Positions 14,534 to 14,553 of a DNA stretch of 14,553 nucleotides are shown in pieces. The stretch comes from Candidatus Brocadiaceae bacterium. GTDB lineage: Bacteria > Planctomycetota > Brocadiia > SM23-32. The DNA is taken from positions 1 to 14,553 of the forward strand of contig PUNP01000257.1 in assembly GCA_003551785.1 (NCBI GenBank). The letters are read 5' to 3'. The notes beneath the pieces were generated by a model. It was given only the letters and a program-made list of their open reading frames with translations, was not told where the DNA came from and did not search any database. Position 1 is the first letter of the stretch, and each line of letters opens with the position of its first letter. Position numbers and translations under genes: made by a program.

Positions 14534-14553
14534 CCGGACAGGCGCCTGTCCGG
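14534..14553. repeat. Perfect 20-bp palindrome at the right edge
   Basis: CCGGACAGGCGCCTGTCCGG reads the same on both strands. The left flank is GGGC, so the inverted repeat may continue beyond the window; it may be a stem of the intron remnant or an unrelated element boundary. Confidence 0.5.

Larger units (their letters stand above)
14150..14553 (-). mobile_element. Group II intron remnant lacking its reverse transcriptase (5' end outside window)
   Basis: Minus-strand DNA from the right edge shows intron-like structured RNA: a perfect 7-bp stem (CGGACGG at 14395-14401, CCGTCCG at 14411-14417, 9-nt loop) flanked by GGCTATAGTAG and GTAGCAAAGGGCC, which resemble, from memory, the segment before the maturase gene in many bacterial group II introns; then a maturase-like start; then a domain V-like hairpin (14187-14220); then about 40 nt where domain VI should be. 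The 3' boundary is estimated near 14150-14165 and was not resolved. With the 5' part outside the window, the element may be a compact ribozyme depending on a maturase in trans, or a dead relic. It lies in the same direction as the pseudopilin gene and ends about 100 bp upstream of its start. Confidence 0.6.

Noticed and set aside
1..14553. CRISPR array, tRNA or rRNA genes, transposase genes
   Set aside because: No regularly spaced repeats, cloverleaf sequences, rRNA segments or transposase motifs were seen on either strand by eye.

Overview
All well-supported genes lie on the minus strand, and the window looks like an accessory, carbohydrate-oriented region of a PVC-superphylum bacterium, most likely Lentisphaerota or Kiritimatiellota. 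The basis is the protein content: a pseudopilin with the N-terminal methylation motif typical of the large pilin-like families of these phyla, a very large secreted PQQ-type beta-propeller protein with a methyltransferase-like insert, a DUF4838 protein, a secreted beta-helix protein, and LamG, GH2-like, CBM9-like and malectin-like carbohydrate-binding modules. This placement is an inference from protein families; there is no rRNA or other marker gene.

Layout in transcription order (right to left). 14553-14150: a probable group II intron remnant, with a domain V-like 34-nt hairpin and only a short stub where the reverse transcriptase should be. 14061-13106: a secreted pseudopilin broken by a one-base frameshift. 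13105-12790: an intergenic region with a 9-bp tandem repeat and a hairpin repeat (family R2). 12789-12100: a small two-helix membrane protein of unknown function. 12099-11889: a second R2 copy. 11888-3123: four closely spaced genes, probably one operon, encoding a DUF4838/GH2-like secreted protein, a secreted beta-helix protein, a cytosolic sugar-phosphate-isomerase-like TIM barrel, and a 1285-residue secreted double-propeller/methyltransferase-like/malectin protein. 3122-2749: the third R2 copy followed by a 142-bp promoter repeat (family R1). 2748-1261: a lipoprotein with nine 26-residue helical repeats and a CBM9-like domain. 1260-1056: the second R1 copy. 1055 to the left edge: a secreted protein in which a GH2-type jelly roll interrupts a LamG domain, cut off by the window.

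How the genes may work together: five of the seven protein genes carry export signals and four carry recognisable carbohydrate-binding folds, while the cytosolic isomerase-like enzyme could act on imported sugar. The simplest reading is a polysaccharide- or glycoconjugate-processing locus. The two R1 promoter repeats suggest that the lipoprotein and the LamG/GH2-like gene are co-regulated. No tRNA, rRNA, CRISPR array, transposase or toxin-antitoxin pair was seen, and no convincing intrinsic terminator (hairpin plus T-run) was found after any gene.
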